This document shows positions 1 to 10,438 of a stretch of DNA of 64,000 nucleotides, piece by piece (position 1 is the stretch's first letter; each line of letters opens with the position of its first letter). The notes under the pieces were generated by a model. That model saw nothing but the letters and a program-made list of their open reading frames with translations. It was not told the origin of the DNA and made no database searches. A program made the translations under genes and the position numbers. The stretch covers positions 1-64,000 of the forward strand of contig JARGNX010000012.1 in NCBI GenBank assembly GCA_029210045.1, read 5' to 3'. This DNA comes from Coxiellaceae bacterium (lineage in GTDB: Bacteria; Pseudomonadota; Gammaproteobacteria; Coxiellales; Coxiellaceae).

Positions 1-60
1 TGGGGTCAAGTCTTGACTTGCCGTACGAGATATCGTACGGCAAGTCAAGACTTGACCCCA
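1..60. repeat. Perfect 28-bp inverted repeat with 4-nt loop
   Basis: Positions 1-28 are the exact reverse complement of 33-60, with GATA between them. The sequence begins TGGGGTCAAGTCTTGACTTG and contains smaller self-complementary blocks (CAAGTCTTGACTTG-like). It lies in the 3' coding part of bioD and does not look like a plain terminator, because the frame stays open through it. It is probably a dispersed palindromic element; no second copy was seen in this window. Confidence 0.9.
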
Positions 61-654
61 TTTTTGTTGTAGGGTGTCGATATTGGCTTGCAGCTGCAAC
101 ATATCAGGATCAATGTCATTCGCAATCCAGCCACACAATGGTAAACCAGATCGTTGGATCGCCTGCGCTGTTAGTAACGCATGGTTAAGGCAGCCTAACT
201 TCATGCCAACCACTAAAATCACTGGGTAACCTAAAGCAATGGCAATATCAGCCATGGTTTCGTGTTTATTAATTGGTGCGTACCAACCACCAGTGCCTTC
301 GACTAAAGTAATATCAGCCCCCGCTTGTAAGCCTGGTTGTAAGGCTTGTTTAACATCTTGAGCTGTTAATGTAACGCCGTCTTCAGCAGCTGCTAAATGT
401 GGAGAGATCGGTGCAGCAAAACTGAATGGGTTAATGGTTTTTATATCGAGAGTAATGGATGCGGCACGTTGCAGTTGCAATGCATCGTCATTGACCAATT
501 GGTTGTCTATCAGCTCGCAGCCAGAAGCAACAGGTTTTAAGCCAATAGTCGACTTGCCGTGTTCATTCATTTGTCGCAGCAAAGCGCAACAGCAATACGT
601 TTTTCCGACTTCGGTGTCTGTGCCAGCAATAAAATAGCTACCATTCTCTAGCAT
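1..654 (-). CDS. bioD: Dethiobiotin synthetase, partial (3' end beyond window)
   Basis: Converts diaminopelargonate, CO2 and ATP to dethiobiotin, the penultimate step of biotin synthesis. The ATG at 654-652 overlaps the bioC stop by 7 nt. All 218 codons to the window edge are open. The P-loop reads GTDTEVGKT near residue 11, and a conserved EGTGGWYAP segment follows mid-protein. Residues 1-198 look like ordinary BioD. The last 20 visible codons lie entirely inside a perfect 60-nt palindrome (1-60), so the native C-terminus has been replaced or extended by repeat sequence. The stop codon is outside the window. Confidence 0.93.
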   Translation of the reverse strand, partial: MLENGSYFIAGTDTEVGKTYCCCALLRQMNEHGKSTIGLKPVASGCELIDNQLVNDDALQLQRAASITLDIKTINPFSFAAPISPHLAAAEDGVTLTAQDVKQALQPGLQAGADITLVEGTGGWYAPINKHETMADIAIALGYPVILVVGMKLGCLNHALLTAQAIQRSGLPLCGWIANDIDPDMLQLQANIDTLQQKWGQVLTCRTISRTASQDLTP

Positions 655-1406
655 GATTTTTCCGCAATATAAAAACCAATTTCATGTGATAGCTCAAATG
701 GCTTTTTTTCAGTAGCATGACTCAGTGCTTGGCGTACAAACGAGAAGTTGTTATTGGGTTTATTGGTGTTGCTGTGGTTGGCACCTACCGCTTTGATTGA
801 TTGCAGGGCGGCTAAAGTGTTTTTGTGAGTTTCATGCCAAAGTTTGGTTTCATGATAATGTAAAACCCAATGAGATTGCTCAAAAGTGTCAATGATATTT
901 TGATGCGATGGTAGTGTTTGCTTGTTAACCTGATTTAACTGCTCGAAAGTTCTGGGTAATGGTACTGAAAAAGCTAATAAACCATTAGGCAGTAGGTGCC
1001 GGTGCAATAGTTTTAAAGTGCTGTCTAGATTGGTACTCCATTGCAAGGCCATATTAGAAAACATTAAGGTATATTGATTTGTATAGCTAGCGTGATTATC
1101 AAAGTCAGATTGTTTAATCTGCACGGCAGTCTTTTTAAGGCGTTGGGCGGCTACTTGTAATAAGCCCGATGAAATATCGATTGCTTCTATTGGGTTTGCA
1201 GAAAAATATTGTGATAGCGCCAGTGTTGACAGTCCGGTACCGCAACCAATGTCGATGATGGGTCCTTGCAGTGGTACTGAATCTATCAGTAATTGTAAAA
1301 GAAGGCGGTTAGCACGTCGTTGTATGTGTGCGTAATCATCGTAGGTTTTAGAGGCTTTATCAAAGCAGCGGGCAACGGCGTGGCTAGTCGACATAGTAAG
1401 CCTCAT
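648..1406 (-). CDS. bioC: Malonyl-ACP O-methyltransferase BioC
   Basis: SAM-dependent methyltransferase that methylates malonyl-ACP to start pimeloyl synthesis. The class I methyltransferase motif IIDIGCGTGLS is near residue 48, and the family-typical MFSNMALQW segment is near residue 115. The start overlaps the end of bioF by 23 nt (1384-1406) and the stop overlaps bioD by 7 nt, which places it as the third gene of a translationally coupled bioBFCD operon. [15 protein letters not shown] offers two possible ATGs (residues 1 and 5). Confidence 0.92.
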   Translation of the reverse strand: MRLTMSTSHAVARCFDKASKTYDDYAHIQRRANRLLLQLLIDSVPLQGPIIDIGCGTGLSTLALSQYFSANPIEAIDISSGLLQVAAQRLKKTAVQIKQSDFDNHASYTNQYTLMFSNMALQWSTNLDSTLKLLHRHLLPNGLLAFSVPLPRTFEQLNQVNKQTLPSHQNIIDTFEQSHWVLHYHETKLWHETHKNTLAALQSIKAVGANHSNTNKPNNNFSFVRQALSHATEKKPFELSHEIGFYIAEKSC

Positions 1407-2526
1407 TGATGGACTGGATGAGTTGGTTGATTTCGTCAGTGGTATGGTCGCAATTGAGCGAGAGTCGCAATATGGCTTTATTGTTTTCTACAGTCGGTGG
1501 TCGAATCGCCGCTACAAAAAAGCCACAATCCATGAGTCTTTGTTGAAGTGTTAATGTTTTTTTATTATCGCCGACGTAAACACACATGATGGGTGTTTTA
1601 TCTGTGTTAGTTAACGGTAGTTCATATTGTTGACAAAGTTGTAAGCAGGTTTCAATATTGCGTTTGAGTTTTTGTTGCCGCCAATTTTCATTTTCTATAA
1701 GACTTAATGCTACGGAAGTGGCTTCAGCAATGGCGGGCGGTAAGGCTGTTGTATACCGGTAACTATTGCCAAATTGTAATAGGGTTTGAATTAAGTCGTC
1801 ATTGCCTGAAACCATCGCACCGACACTGCCTATGGCTTTACCAAAAGGATTAATGCGAACATCGACGCTGTTTAATGATTTGGATTCAGTAATAAAAGCA
1901 TTGTGGGCATCGTCAATGAGTAATCTGGCATCATATTGTTGAGCTAAATGAGATAAGTGTGTAACGTCTGTAATGCTGCCTTCCATGCTAAATACAGATT
2001 CAGAAACTATCAAACAGTCTTTGCCTGGGTGTTGTTTGAGTAATTGTTGCAAATGATCCAAATCGTGGTGTTTAAAACGATAATGTTTTGCGCGTGATAA
2101 CTGAATTCCGTCGAGTAATGATGCATGACAGTGTTTATCAGAAAAAATTACACTGTGACGATCGGCTAATGCGGTTATGACGGCTAAATTTGCATGATAG
2201 CCGGAGTTAAAATACAGGCTGCTTTCACATCCTATCAACTGGCTAAATTGTTGTTCAAGCTGTTGCTGTGCGGCATGGTAGCCACAAATTAAAGCAGAGG
2301 AGCCGCTACCTAATCCGTACTGCAATGCGGCGGCAGCAAATTGCTTTTTTATGTCGGGGTGCTGTGACATCCCTAGGTAGTCGTTGCTGGCAAAGTTTAA
2401 TAATGCTTGGCCATCGATTACTGTTATGTTTTTTTTACGCTCTTCTACGACGCATCTTTTGCGTCGTAGATGTTGCTGCTCAAGTTGCTTTAAGTTGGTG
2501 CTAGTTGACGGTGGCATGGTTTTCAC
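1384..2526 (-). CDS. bioF: 8-amino-7-oxononanoate synthase
   Basis: PLP enzyme that condenses pimeloyl-ACP with alanine to make KAPA. About 380 residues, the usual family length. Visible motifs are [10 protein letters not shown] near residue 45, DDAHNAF (cofactor-binding Asp/His) near 205, and the PLP lysine in [11 protein letters not shown] near 230. The first ATG overlaps the bioB end by 26 nt; an ATG three codons in (MPPSTS) is an alternative start. Second gene of the operon. Confidence 0.95.
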   Translation of the reverse strand: MKTMPPSTSTNLKQLEQQHLRRKRCVVEERKKNITVIDGQALLNFASNDYLGMSQHPDIKKQFAAAALQYGLGSGSSALICGYHAAQQQLEQQFSQLIGCESSLYFNSGYHANLAVITALADRHSVIFSDKHCHASLLDGIQLSRAKHYRFKHHDLDHLQQLLKQHPGKDCLIVSESVFSMEGSITDVTHLSHLAQQYDARLLIDDAHNAFITESKSLNSVDVRINPFGKAIGSVGAMVSGNDDLIQTLLQFGNSYRYTTALPPAIAEATSVALSLIENENWRQQKLKRNIETCLQLCQQYELPLTNTDKTPIMCVYVGDNKKTLTLQQRLMDCGFFVAAIRPPTVENNKAILRLSLNCDHTTDEINQLIQSINEAYYVD

Positions 2527-3457
2527 TTCTGGAGGTGAGTCCCAGTTTTCCGAATAATTGTTGGTCCTTTTCCAGTTCGGGGTTTTTGGCGGTTAATAGT
2601 TTATCACCGACAAAGATTGAATTAGCTCCAGCCATAAAACACAGCGCTTGCATTTCTTCCGTCATGTTTTCGCGCCCGGCAGATAAGCGTACGTTAGTTT
2701 GCGGAAACATAATGCGAGTAACGGCAATAGTACGAATAAATTCAAAGTTATCAATCGGGCCGATATGGGCGAGTGGCGTATTTTGGATGGGAATTAAACG
2801 GTTGATTGGAATGCTCTTTGGTATAGTGGGCAGTTGTGATAATTGATATAGCAGCTCAACACGGTCATGGTGCTTTTCGCCCATGCCGATAATGCCGCCA
2901 CAGCACACATTGATATTTTTCTCACCTACCTTTTTTATGGTGTCGATACGTTCTTGGTATGAGCGTGTGCTTATGATCTCTTTATAATATTCGGGTGAGG
3001 TATCGAGATTGTGATTGTAATAATCCAACCCCGCTTCTTTAAGCTGCGTGACTTGTTCATCATCGAGTTGGCCTAAAGTGACGCAAGTTTCGAGGCCCAG
3101 TGCTTTAATTGCGCTGATCATTTTTAGCACCTTAGGGAAATCTTTTTTTGGTGGATATTTCCAGGCGGCACCCATGCAAAAGCGTGTTGAGCCATTAGCT
3201 TTCGCGGCTTCGGCATATTGCATGACGGTATCAAAATCAAACAGTTTTTCTTTTTCAATGCCGGTTTTATAGTGGCCGCTTTGCGGACAGTAGGCGCAAT
3301 CTTCAGGGCAGGCACCGGTTTTTATATTGAGTAGAGTGCAGGTTTCCACTTCGTTTGGTTTAAAATTTTGACGATGCACGGTTTGTGCTTGTAATAGCAA
3401 ATCCATTAATGGGGCTTCGTACAGTTGTTGGATTTTTTCATGAGTCCATGCGTGCAT
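2501..3457 (-). CDS. bioB: Biotin synthase
   Basis: Radical-SAM enzyme that inserts sulfur into dethiobiotin. The [12 protein letters not shown] motif (CxxxCxxC) near residue 50 binds the 4Fe-4S cluster, and conserved segments such as [13 protein letters not shown] and [10 protein letters not shown] follow. It is the first gene of the bioBFCD operon and is divergent from bioA. The shared 250-bp upstream region holds a composite palindrome (3508-3583). I could not recognise a BirA operator with confidence. Confidence 0.97.
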   Translation of the reverse strand: MHAWTHEKIQQLYEAPLMDLLLQAQTVHRQNFKPNEVETCTLLNIKTGACPEDCAYCPQSGHYKTGIEKEKLFDFDTVMQYAEAAKANGSTRFCMGAAWKYPPKKDFPKVLKMISAIKALGLETCVTLGQLDDEQVTQLKEAGLDYYNHNLDTSPEYYKEIISTRSYQERIDTIKKVGEKNINVCCGGIIGMGEKHHDRVELLYQLSQLPTIPKSIPINRLIPIQNTPLAHIGPIDNFEFIRTIAVTRIMFPQTNVRLSAGRENMTEEMQALCFMAGANSIFVGDKLLTAKNPELEKDQQLFGKLGLTSRSENHATVN

Positions 3458-3507
3458 ATGATACCTTTAGATTTTAAATTTACTGCATTGTGCAATAAGG
3501 CTGCATT

Positions 3508-3583
3508 GTCATTCCGGAAAATGACGTAGTCATTTATCCGGAATCCATGTTTATGCTGGATCCCGGATCAAGTCCGGGATGAC
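3508..3583. repeat. Composite two-hairpin palindromic element, copy A
   Basis: Two consecutive stem-loops fill part of the bioB-bioA intergenic region. The first has outer arms ATTCCGG/CCGGAAT and an inner stem ATGAC/GTCAT. The second is ATCCCGGA...TCCGGGAT, flanked by CTGG and GACAG. Copy B at the end of aroG (43719-43797) has the same design with paired substitutions. Single-hairpin relatives lie at 4958-4983, 40500-40563, 54943-54971, 55087-55113 and inside anmK. Confidence 0.85.
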
Positions 3584-3707
3584 AGTGCCAGTCTGGCCAC
3601 CGCAGCTTGCCTAACATTTCAGCGTACAACATATTCGTATTGTCAGCGCGAATACTATATGGTAGCTTTTACACGCAGTCAACCACCCAAAGAAAAGAGG
3701 TAAACCA

Positions 3708-4973
3708 ATGGATTTGCAAACACCTGTCTGGCACCCTTGTTCAATATCTTCACAATCCAAGCCCGCTTTGTCGGTTGTTTCGGCGACTGGTTGTTATTTG
3801 CAGGCTAACGATGGCAGAAAGATATTGGATGCAATATCCAGTTGGTGGTGTAAACCATTAGGTCACGGCAATGCGGCATTGCGCCAGGCTTTAGTCGAGC
3901 AAGCGAATCAGCTAGAGCATACTTTATTAGGTGATGTCACTCATCCGCAGATTGAACAGTTATCTGCGCAATTATTGGCGTTGGCGCCTCATTTGTCGAA
4001 AGCGTTCTATGCGTCCGATGGCGCCTGTGCGACTGAAATTGCACTGAAGATGAGTATGCAGTCTCGCCAGCTGCGTGGAGAAACGCAGCGCACGCAATTG
4101 ATTGCGTTACAGAACAGTTATCATGGTGAGACTTGTGGCGCATTGGCTGTTACGGAAGCGCAATCATTTCGGCAAGGTTTTGAATCGCTATTAATGCCTT
4201 GTGAATTTATTCAAAATATTCCTTATTGCTCAGGTCCGGATGATATTTTGTGGCACGATGCGGCGCTTGCCTGGAAGCAAACAGAAAAACATTTGCAGCC
4301 GCTAGCTAATACGGCAACAGCATTGGTGATTGAGCCTATTGTGCAAGGTGCCGGCGGTATGAAAATTTACAGTGCAGATTTCCTGCAGCGTTTAGTGGGC
4401 TGGGCACAAAAAAATAATATCCATGTGATTGCTGATGAAATTATGACGGGCTTAGGCCGTACAGGTAAATGGTTGGCCAGTGATTATGCAGCTATAAAGC
4501 CGGACTTTATTTGTTTGGGTAAAGCGGTGACCGGAGGATGGTTGCCCATGAGTGTGGTGTTAACCTCTGAGGCGGTATTTGATAGCCTATCGGGTGCAGA
4601 AAGCAAGTTTATTCATTCGCATACCTTTAGTGGTAATCCTTTAGCCGCTGCTGTTGCTAATGCGGCATTACAAGAAATGAAAAAAATAGATATTTGCCAG
4701 CGCGCGCAGCACATACAAGCATGGTTACGAGATGGTATGCAGTGTATAGCCGATGAGACCAAGCAATTAACTAACGTACGTGCTATTGGCGGTATTGTTG
4801 CCGCTGATTTTGTTGATGGATATGATGCAACTGGATTTGCACAGCGCGCACTAGAGCAAGGTGTGTTATTGCGACCATTGGGCCGTACGTTATATTGGCT
4901 ACCGCCATTAACTATCACCAAGGCAGAAGTTAACACTTTAGTGTCACTAACGACTCTGTCATCCCGCACTTGA
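3708..4973 (+). CDS. bioA: Adenosylmethionine-8-amino-7-oxononanoate aminotransferase
   Basis: PLP aminotransferase that converts KAPA to DAPA using SAM as amino donor. Seen: GHGNAALRQ, ATEIALKM, NSYHGET, DEIMTGLGRTG and the PLP lysine in CLGKAVTGGW, in the order expected of class III aminotransferases. The start is chosen from AAAGAGG 8 nt upstream of the ATG. The protein ends LSSRT because the stop TGA lies in the loop of a palindromic repeat (4958-4983), so the last residues are repeat-derived. Divergent from bioB. Confidence 0.95.
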   Translation: MDLQTPVWHPCSISSQSKPALSVVSATGCYLQANDGRKILDAISSWWCKPLGHGNAALRQALVEQANQLEHTLLGDVTHPQIEQLSAQLLALAPHLSKAFYASDGACATEIALKMSMQSRQLRGETQRTQLIALQNSYHGETCGALAVTEAQSFRQGFESLLMPCEFIQNIPYCSGPDDILWHDAALAWKQTEKHLQPLANTATALVIEPIVQGAGGMKIYSADFLQRLVGWAQKNNIHVIADEIMTGLGRTGKWLASDYAAIKPDFICLGKAVTGGWLPMSVVLTSEAVFDSLSGAESKFIHSHTFSGNPLAAAVANAALQEMKKIDICQRAQHIQAWLRDGMQCIADETKQLTNVRAIGGIVAADFVDGYDATGFAQRALEQGVLLRPLGRTLYWLPPLTITKAEVNTLVSLTTLSSRT

Positions 4974-4983
4974 TGCGGGATCC
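4958..4983. repeat. Single-hairpin palindromic element supplying the bioA stop
   Basis: GTC, then ATCCCGCA, loop CTTGA, and TGCGGGAT make a perfect 8-bp stem. The bioA stop codon TGA (4971-4973) is in the loop. Same family as the composite element at 3508-3583: GTCAT at the 5' side, ATCCA at the 3' side, and a CTTGA-type loop. It may also act as a transcription stop or RNA-stability hairpin. Confidence 0.8.
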
Positions 4984-5105
4984 ATCTATTATCAATAGCA
5001 CTTTGATAGGTTTCATGTAGACCCAGTCATAACAATGCCTGAATTCCTGCTTTCGCAGTAATGACAAAGTTGTCATAATGCCCCGGGATTTAAGGGAGGC
5101 ATGCC

Positions 5106-5828
5106 ATGAAGAAAAAATTTATTATGCAATTCGAGCAGAGTTTATTCGATGAATACACTACCGACTACGGGAAGCTTGTCGATATAAATTTATTAGACCG
5201 GGAATATGCAACTGCTGACTCAATGGAATTTTTTGCGACATTAAGTGATTTTGTTCTTAATGTGCAAGCAGAGCAGTTAAATGATGCAGATGATATGGCA
5301 TTGTTTGATTTTGTTGATGCGTTGTCGCCTGGCTTCGATTGGGATGATTGCGCAGAAGATATAAGAATTTTTATGCGTATATGGATAAAGAATACATATC
5401 GTAATGAAAACACCTTTGGAACAGGGGAAAGCATACTGGATATACCAGTCGACAAGCGCTTTGAGTTAGATGGTTACTTATTTAATACGGATGAATTGTG
5501 CGCGCGTATGATTGCGGGTGGCTCGGTCTTTGAAAATCCACACCTGGAGGCGGGTGTTGAATTTAGTAAAGCAGCGCAAGTAAAGTTGCGTCAAAATTCA
5601 GTGCTGATGGCTGTAATACGCCTGCAAGTTGAGCAGCAGCGTAAATTTTCTGAGGAAAAGCTGCCAGTTGAGGCAAAGGTTGCAGAGCCTGAGCCTGTGG
5701 CTCCAAGGGTTGGATTTCCTCCGCCACACTTTTTTGCTACAGCAGCACAAGTGGCTGCATTGACTGAAGAAGAGGTGCATGCAGTGAACCTGATTCCTCC
5801 TGAGTTTGATGTTCCGCGCTATGGGTAG
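5106..5828 (+). CDS. Orphan protein, 240 aa
   Basis: Not recognised. Ribosome binding site GGGAGG lies 6 nt before the ATG. The N-terminal half is acidic and rich in Phe and Asp. Around residues 115-165 there is a block (ILDIPVDKRFELDGYLFNTD, then a segment with ENPHLEAGVEFS) whose layout loosely recalls U-box folds, where a strand-turn segment is followed by a conserved NP motif. This is weak. The C-terminal third is a Lys/Glu/Pro-rich linker ending in PPEFDVPRYG. No signal peptide or membrane segment. It stands alone between bioA and the gcv operon, with repeats on both sides. Confidence 0.75.
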   Translation: MKKKFIMQFEQSLFDEYTTDYGKLVDINLLDREYATADSMEFFATLSDFVLNVQAEQLNDADDMALFDFVDALSPGFDWDDCAEDIRIFMRIWIKNTYRNENTFGTGESILDIPVDKRFELDGYLFNTDELCARMIAGGSVFENPHLEAGVEFSKAAQVKLRQNSVLMAVIRLQVEQQRKFSEEKLPVEAKVAEPEPVAPRVGFPPPHFFATAAQVAALTEEEVHAVNLIPPEFDVPRYG

Positions 5829-5888
5829 GGTGCCTTTTTTACGGAAGTAAGGTGCCCTTCGAGACGGCTGCTTTGCAGCCTCCTCAGG
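5829..5888. repeat. Fragments of two palindrome families
   Basis: 5829-5850 (GGTGCCTTTTTTACGGAAGTAA) is close to the left arm of the element at 14300-14386. 5856-5888 begins CCTTCGAGACGGC and ends CCTCAGG; it matches the reverse complement of 55030-55065. Together they fill the space downstream of the gcvPB stop, so they may serve as its transcript end. Confidence 0.65.
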
Positions 5889-5928
5889 ATAGTCGGGGCT
5901 TACCAGTCACCCTGAGGAAGTCGCGCTG

Positions 5929-7425
5929 CTATGCAATAACAGTGTCAGGCTTTTTTGCGGAGGTGTTCTCCGTATCAGCATGCCACACCACGTCGAGTTC
6001 ACGTGCTGCCTTTACTTCGTCTAAACGATGTACGGGTTGAGTGTGAGGTGCTTTCTTTACCATCTCAGGATTGCTTTTGCATTCATCTAGCACGGTAATC
6101 ATCACATCGACAAAGTGATCGAGCATTTGCTTGCTTTCAGTTTCCGTCGGTTCAATCAATAAGCATTCCGGAATCAGTAACGGAAAGTAAACCGTTGGTG
6201 CATGGATATTGTAATCCAATAAGCGTTTAACAAAGTCCAGTGCAGTAATGCCGGTTTCTTTGGTCAAAGGTTTTAATGTAACAACGAACTCATGTGAGGC
6301 ACGGCGATCTTGCGGAGCAATTTCAAAGCCTGCATCTTTAAGGCGCTTCATCACATAGTTAGCATTTAACGTGGCATATTCACCAACGCGTTTCATGCCA
6401 TCACGACCGAGCATGCGTGCATAAATAAACGCACGCATTAATACGCCGGTATTGCCGTTGAATGCTGACAAACGACCAACGCTGTTAGGGCGTTCAGCTT
6501 CTTGTGCCCAATGATAGTGGTCACCGTCTTTTTCGACCAGCGGAATGGGTAAGAATTCTTTTAGGCGATCGTTACAAGCCACCGGGCCGGCGCCAGGTCC
6601 GCCACCACCGTGAGGGGTTGCAAAAGTTTTATGTAAATTTAAGTGCATTACATCAAAGCCCATATCGCCTGGGCGTACATGGCCTAAGATGGCATTCAAG
6701 TTGGCGCCATCGTAATACAGTAAACCACCGGCATCGTGAATGATTTTCGCTACATCAATAATGTTGCGTTCAAACACGCCCAGTGTGGATGGGTTGGTTA
6801 ACATAATGCCAGCAGTTTGCGGACCAACCATGTTCTTTAATGCGTCGAGATCGATATCGCCATTCGCAGCTGTTGGCAGTTCACGTACTGTGTAACCACA
6901 CATCACAGCAGAGGCAGGGTTGGTGCCATGTGCCGCATCGGGTACGATCATTTCGCAGCGTTCCGTGTCGTTATTTTTTTGGTGGTAGGCTTTAATCATT
7001 GCCACACCTGCTAATTCCCCTTGTGCGCCAGCCATGGGAGCTAAAGAAATTGCTGTCATGCCGGTGGCGTGAATTAGCATATCCTGCAAGTCATACATGC
7101 AGGCTAAGAAGCCTTGGCAATTGTCTGGATCAGTTAGTGGGTGAATATTTAAATAACCCGGCAATGACGCTAAGCTGTGCGCTGCACGTGGGTTGTATTT
7201 CATTGTGCACGAACCCAGTGGATAAAATTGGGTGTCGATTGAAAAGTTTTGTTGCGATAAGCCAGTAAAGTGGCGCACGACTTCCAATTCAGATAACTCT
7301 GGCATTACAGCCGCTTCTTGGCGTAAGGCATCGGTTGGGATATCTAGCGTGCTCTGGTCCGAGTGTAATTGTTGTGATTTGGCGTGACGGCCGGGTTGCG
7401 ATTTTTCAAATGATAACATGGTCAC
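5929..7425 (-). CDS. gcvPB: Glycine dehydrogenase (decarboxylating) subunit 2
   Basis: PLP-carrying half of the split P-protein of the glycine cleavage system; it decarboxylates glycine and passes the aminomethyl group to GcvH. The PLP lysine is in [18 protein letters not shown] near residue 265. At 498 residues it has the typical length of the two-subunit form. Its ATG overlaps the stop of gcvPA (7422-7425), so the two halves are coupled. Last gene of the operon. Confidence 0.96.
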   Translation of the reverse strand: MTMLSFEKSQPGRHAKSQQLHSDQSTLDIPTDALRQEAAVMPELSELEVVRHFTGLSQQNFSIDTQFYPLGSCTMKYNPRAAHSLASLPGYLNIHPLTDPDNCQGFLACMYDLQDMLIHATGMTAISLAPMAGAQGELAGVAMIKAYHQKNNDTERCEMIVPDAAHGTNPASAVMCGYTVRELPTAANGDIDLDALKNMVGPQTAGIMLTNPSTLGVFERNIIDVAKIIHDAGGLLYYDGANLNAILGHVRPGDMGFDVMHLNLHKTFATPHGGGGPGAGPVACNDRLKEFLPIPLVEKDGDHYHWAQEAERPNSVGRLSAFNGNTGVLMRAFIYARMLGRDGMKRVGEYATLNANYVMKRLKDAGFEIAPQDRRASHEFVVTLKPLTKETGITALDFVKRLLDYNIHAPTVYFPLLIPECLLIEPTETESKQMLDHFVDVMITVLDECKSNPEMVKKAPHTQPVHRLDEVKAARELDVVWHADTENTSAKKPDTVIA

Positions 7426-8777
7426 ACTCCTACGCTTTGTAATGCATTGACATAGGCGGCAATGTCGTCAGCTGTTTTGGTTTCAGTGGCACAGACTAGG
7501 ATAGTGTCTTTTAATTCCGGATAGTCTGTCGATAATTCATAGCCACCTTGGATGCCATGTTGTTGCAGGTGGTTAAGCACTTGCTTGGCACTAGCGGTTT
7601 TGTGTTTATATAAAAATTCATGAAAGCCTAATTGATTAAACACAATCTCAATATTAGGATTGGTTTGTAGCTGCTGCTTTAATTGTTGTGTGTTGTGGTA
7701 ACAGCGCGTTGCAGTTTGTTTCAATCCTTCAAAACCCATTAAGCTCATGTAAATAGTGGCGGCAGTTACTGCTAAGCCTTGGTTGGTGCAAATGTTCGAC
7801 GTAGCTTTGGCGCGACGTATGTGTTGTTCACGTGCTTGTAGTGTCAATGTATAACCGACATTGCCGTGTTCATCATGTGTGCGACCAACAATACGGCCGG
7901 GTAATTGGCGAATGTTTTTCTTGTTGCAGCACATAAAACCAAAGTATGGACCGCCGCCAGCCATCGGTATGCCGAAGGGCTGGCCTTCACCGCAGACAAT
8001 GTCAGCACCATTATCGCCCCAGCTGCCGGGTTGCTTATAGAGTGCCATCGCCATGGGGTTAACCGCGGCAATCACTAATAAGTCTTTGCTGTGTGCCCAA
8101 TTGGTGAGTTGATCGACTTGCTCGACAGTACCAAAAAAATTGGGTTGCGCAATGACTAAAGCGGCGACATTGCTTATATCCAGTTGATCCAATGCTTTTA
8201 CATCAAGTGCGCCATGATCATCAAAATCAACGTCGGTGAGTGTGATATCTTGATGTTGGGTAATGGTCTGCAACACAGCGCGATAACGCGGGTGTAAACT
8301 GCGTGGTATCAGTACGTGCGTTTTTTTCGAGCGTTTAATTCTTACGGCCATTAATACCGCTTCAGCTATGGCGCTGGCGCCGTCATACAAAGACGCATTC
8401 GATGCTTCCATGCCCATAAGGTTGGCCATGATGGTTTGGTATTCATAAATGACTTGCAAGCTGCCTTGACTGGCTTCAGCTTGGTAAGGTGTATACGCTG
8501 TATAAAATTCCCCGCGACTTGCTAGCTGCCACACAATTGCTGGAATATGATGTGAGTAACTGCCTGCACCTAAGAAATTTAAATGCACATCGGTCGTAGG
8601 TTCGCGCTGTTGCAATAAACGCGTCACGTCCATTTCATTTAAGCCTTCCGGCACGGCACTTAAGTCAGCGCTATTAATGCTGCTAGGTACTTCATCAAAT
8701 AATTGCTCGGTGTTTTTAATGCCGAGCGTAGTCATCATGGTTTCAACGTCATGAGCGGTATGGGGAATAAATGGCAT
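7422..8777 (-). CDS. gcvPA: Glycine dehydrogenase (decarboxylating) subunit 1
   Basis: Partner half of the P-protein. It starts [15 protein letters not shown] and carries [12 protein letters not shown] near residue 68 and the family segment [13 protein letters not shown]. It lacks the PLP lysine, as expected for subunit 1. Length 451 residues. It starts 5 nt after the gcvH stop and ends in a 4-nt ATGA overlap with gcvPB. Confidence 0.96.
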   Translation of the reverse strand: MPFIPHTAHDVETMMTTLGIKNTEQLFDEVPSSINSADLSAVPEGLNEMDVTRLLQQREPTTDVHLNFLGAGSYSHHIPAIVWQLASRGEFYTAYTPYQAEASQGSLQVIYEYQTIMANLMGMEASNASLYDGASAIAEAVLMAVRIKRSKKTHVLIPRSLHPRYRAVLQTITQHQDITLTDVDFDDHGALDVKALDQLDISNVAALVIAQPNFFGTVEQVDQLTNWAHSKDLLVIAAVNPMAMALYKQPGSWGDNGADIVCGEGQPFGIPMAGGGPYFGFMCCNKKNIRQLPGRIVGRTHDEHGNVGYTLTLQAREQHIRRAKATSNICTNQGLAVTAATIYMSLMGFEGLKQTATRCYHNTQQLKQQLQTNPNIEIVFNQLGFHEFLYKHKTASAKQVLNHLQQHGIQGGYELSTDYPELKDTILVCATETKTADDIAAYVNALQSVGV

Positions 8778-8782
8778 AGTCG

Positions 8783-9172
8783 TTAGTCTTCTTGCAGTTG
8801 TTCAGTGTAAGCATCGGCAGTCATTAACTGTTCCATTTCTTTACGGTCATTGAGCTTAACTTTAAATAACCAACCTTCAGTATACGGTGTATGGTTTACT
8901 TGATTTGGTTCGTCTTCAAGGCTGGCGTTAATTTCTACTACTTCACCAGTGAGTGGGCTATAAACATCAGCAGCGGTTTTGACAGATTCAACGACAACCG
9001 CTTCTTCGCCAGCGACAATGTCACTGCCGACTTCGGGTAATTCAACAAACACTACTTCGCCTAATTGATCTTGTGCGTGATCAGTAATGCCGACGGTTGC
9101 AACGTTGTTTTCATCAATTTGAATCCATTCGTGTGATTCAGAGTAATGCAGTTCTTGTGGAATAGTGGTCAT
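8783..9172 (-). CDS. gcvH: Glycine cleavage system H protein
   Basis: Carrier of the lipoyl arm that shuttles methylamine between P- and T-proteins. The lipoylated lysine is in VVESVKTAADVYSP near residue 65. 129 residues, standard length. Its start codon overlaps the gcvT stop by 4 nt. Confidence 0.97.
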   Translation of the reverse strand: MTTIPQELHYSESHEWIQIDENNVATVGITDHAQDQLGEVVFVELPEVGSDIVAGEEAVVVESVKTAADVYSPLTGEVVEINASLEDEPNQVNHTPYTEGWLFKVKLNDRKEMEQLMTADAYTEQLQED

Positions 9173-10281
9173 GAATTTGCCTCCTGGTTTAAAGGTTTAC
9201 AGATTTTTTTGCCGTTACGTACAAATGGTAATTCGATAAGTGTTACGGGAATTTGTTTGCCGCGACGTTCGATATACACATTGCCTGAAATGGGTAAGGG
9301 CAGTCGTGCTAATGCAATGGCGTGGCCTAGTGTTGGCGAAAAGCCGCCGCTAGTAATAGTGCCTTCAATGCCATCATTAATGTAGACGGCTTGATGATTA
9401 CGTAATACACCTGGGCTTTCCATCATTACACCAACAAATTGATGAGAAATGCCTCGTTGTTGTTGTTCCTCTAAGGCTTGACGACCGATAAAGTTGCGCG
9501 TTTCAGCTTTTAGGTCCACGGTCCAACCCAAGTTGCTCTCAAAAGGGTGAGTGCTTTCATCCATGTCAGTGCCGTATAAATTTAAGCCCGCTTCTAAGCG
9601 CAGTGTATCACGAGCGCCAAGACCGCAAGGTTGAATGCCAATATCAGCAAATGCTTGCCATAATTTTGCAGCACTCTCAGCAGGTAAAATAATTTCAACG
9701 CCTTTTTCGCCAGTGTAACCGGTGCGCGCGACCCAAATATAATCGGCATAAAACGCGGTGAATGGTTTTAAGTTTTGAATGTGATCAGTAAAGCTTTCGT
9801 ACATTACAGTGGTGACTAAATCTATAGCCTTTGGTCCTTGTACGGCTATCATGGCTAAGTCGGAGCGCTCCGTAATTAACACATCATATTCTTTAGCGTG
9901 CTGGTATAGCCATTTGATGTTTTTCTCGCGAGTAGCAGAGTTCCATACGATACGGTACTGCTGCTCATCTATACGATAGACAATCAGGTCATCCAATATA
10001 CCACCCTGGGGGTTCAGCATGCAGCTGTAAATCGCTTTGCCCGGCTGGTTCAGTTTATCAGCATCGTTGGCTAGTAATAGGCCTAATAATTCAGCGGCTT
10101 GATCACCGCCGATGTCAACGATGCCCATATGTGACACATCGAACATGCCGGCGTGTTGACGTACCTGGTGGTGCTCATCAATCTGTGAGCCATAGTGTAG
10201 CGGCATTTCCCAGCCGTGAAAATCTACCATCTTGGCGTTCATTTCTTCATGCTTGTGGCGTAATGGCGTGCTTAATCCCAT
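9169..10281 (-). CDS. gcvT: Aminomethyltransferase (T protein)
   Basis: Transfers the methylene group to tetrahydrofolate and releases ammonia. The N-terminus (LRHKHEEMNAKMVDFHGWEM) and GMFDVSHMG are family signatures, and ARTGYTGEKGVEI lies mid-protein. It is the first gene of gcvTHPAPB. I saw no convincing glycine riboswitch in the roughly 150 bp upstream (10282-10438). Confidence 0.96.
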   Translation of the reverse strand: MGLSTPLRHKHEEMNAKMVDFHGWEMPLHYGSQIDEHHQVRQHAGMFDVSHMGIVDIGGDQAAELLGLLLANDADKLNQPGKAIYSCMLNPQGGILDDLIVYRIDEQQYRIVWNSATREKNIKWLYQHAKEYDVLITERSDLAMIAVQGPKAIDLVTTVMYESFTDHIQNLKPFTAFYADYIWVARTGYTGEKGVEIILPAESAAKLWQAFADIGIQPCGLGARDTLRLEAGLNLYGTDMDESTHPFESNLGWTVDLKAETRNFIGRQALEEQQQRGISHQFVGVMMESPGVLRNHQAVYINDGIEGTITSGGFSPTLGHAIALARLPLPISGNVYIERRGKQIPVTLIELPFVRNGKKICKPLNQEANS

Positions 10282-10438
10282 ATTAAATCCTTAGTTAGGC
10301 TCATATTATGTTGCTGAATTATAACGGAGGTCTTTGCCTTTGGATAGGGTTGAGCATACATAATATGGAGTAGGTGTGGGGGGGCAAATTCTGGTGGTTG
10401 GTATTTGTCAAATTTAGTGCTCTAAATACTCATGTTTG

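Noticed and set aside
3458-3707. BirA operator between bioB and bioA
   Set aside because: TCAACC and GGTAAACC occur near the bioA start but do not form the expected inverted repeat.
3607-3861. 84-residue open frame upstream of and overlapping bioA
   Set aside because: Overlaps bioA in another frame, has no clear ribosome binding site and no recognisable protein.
10282-10438. Glycine riboswitch upstream of gcvT
   Set aside because: No aptamer-like conserved core or tandem structure could be seen in this short leader.
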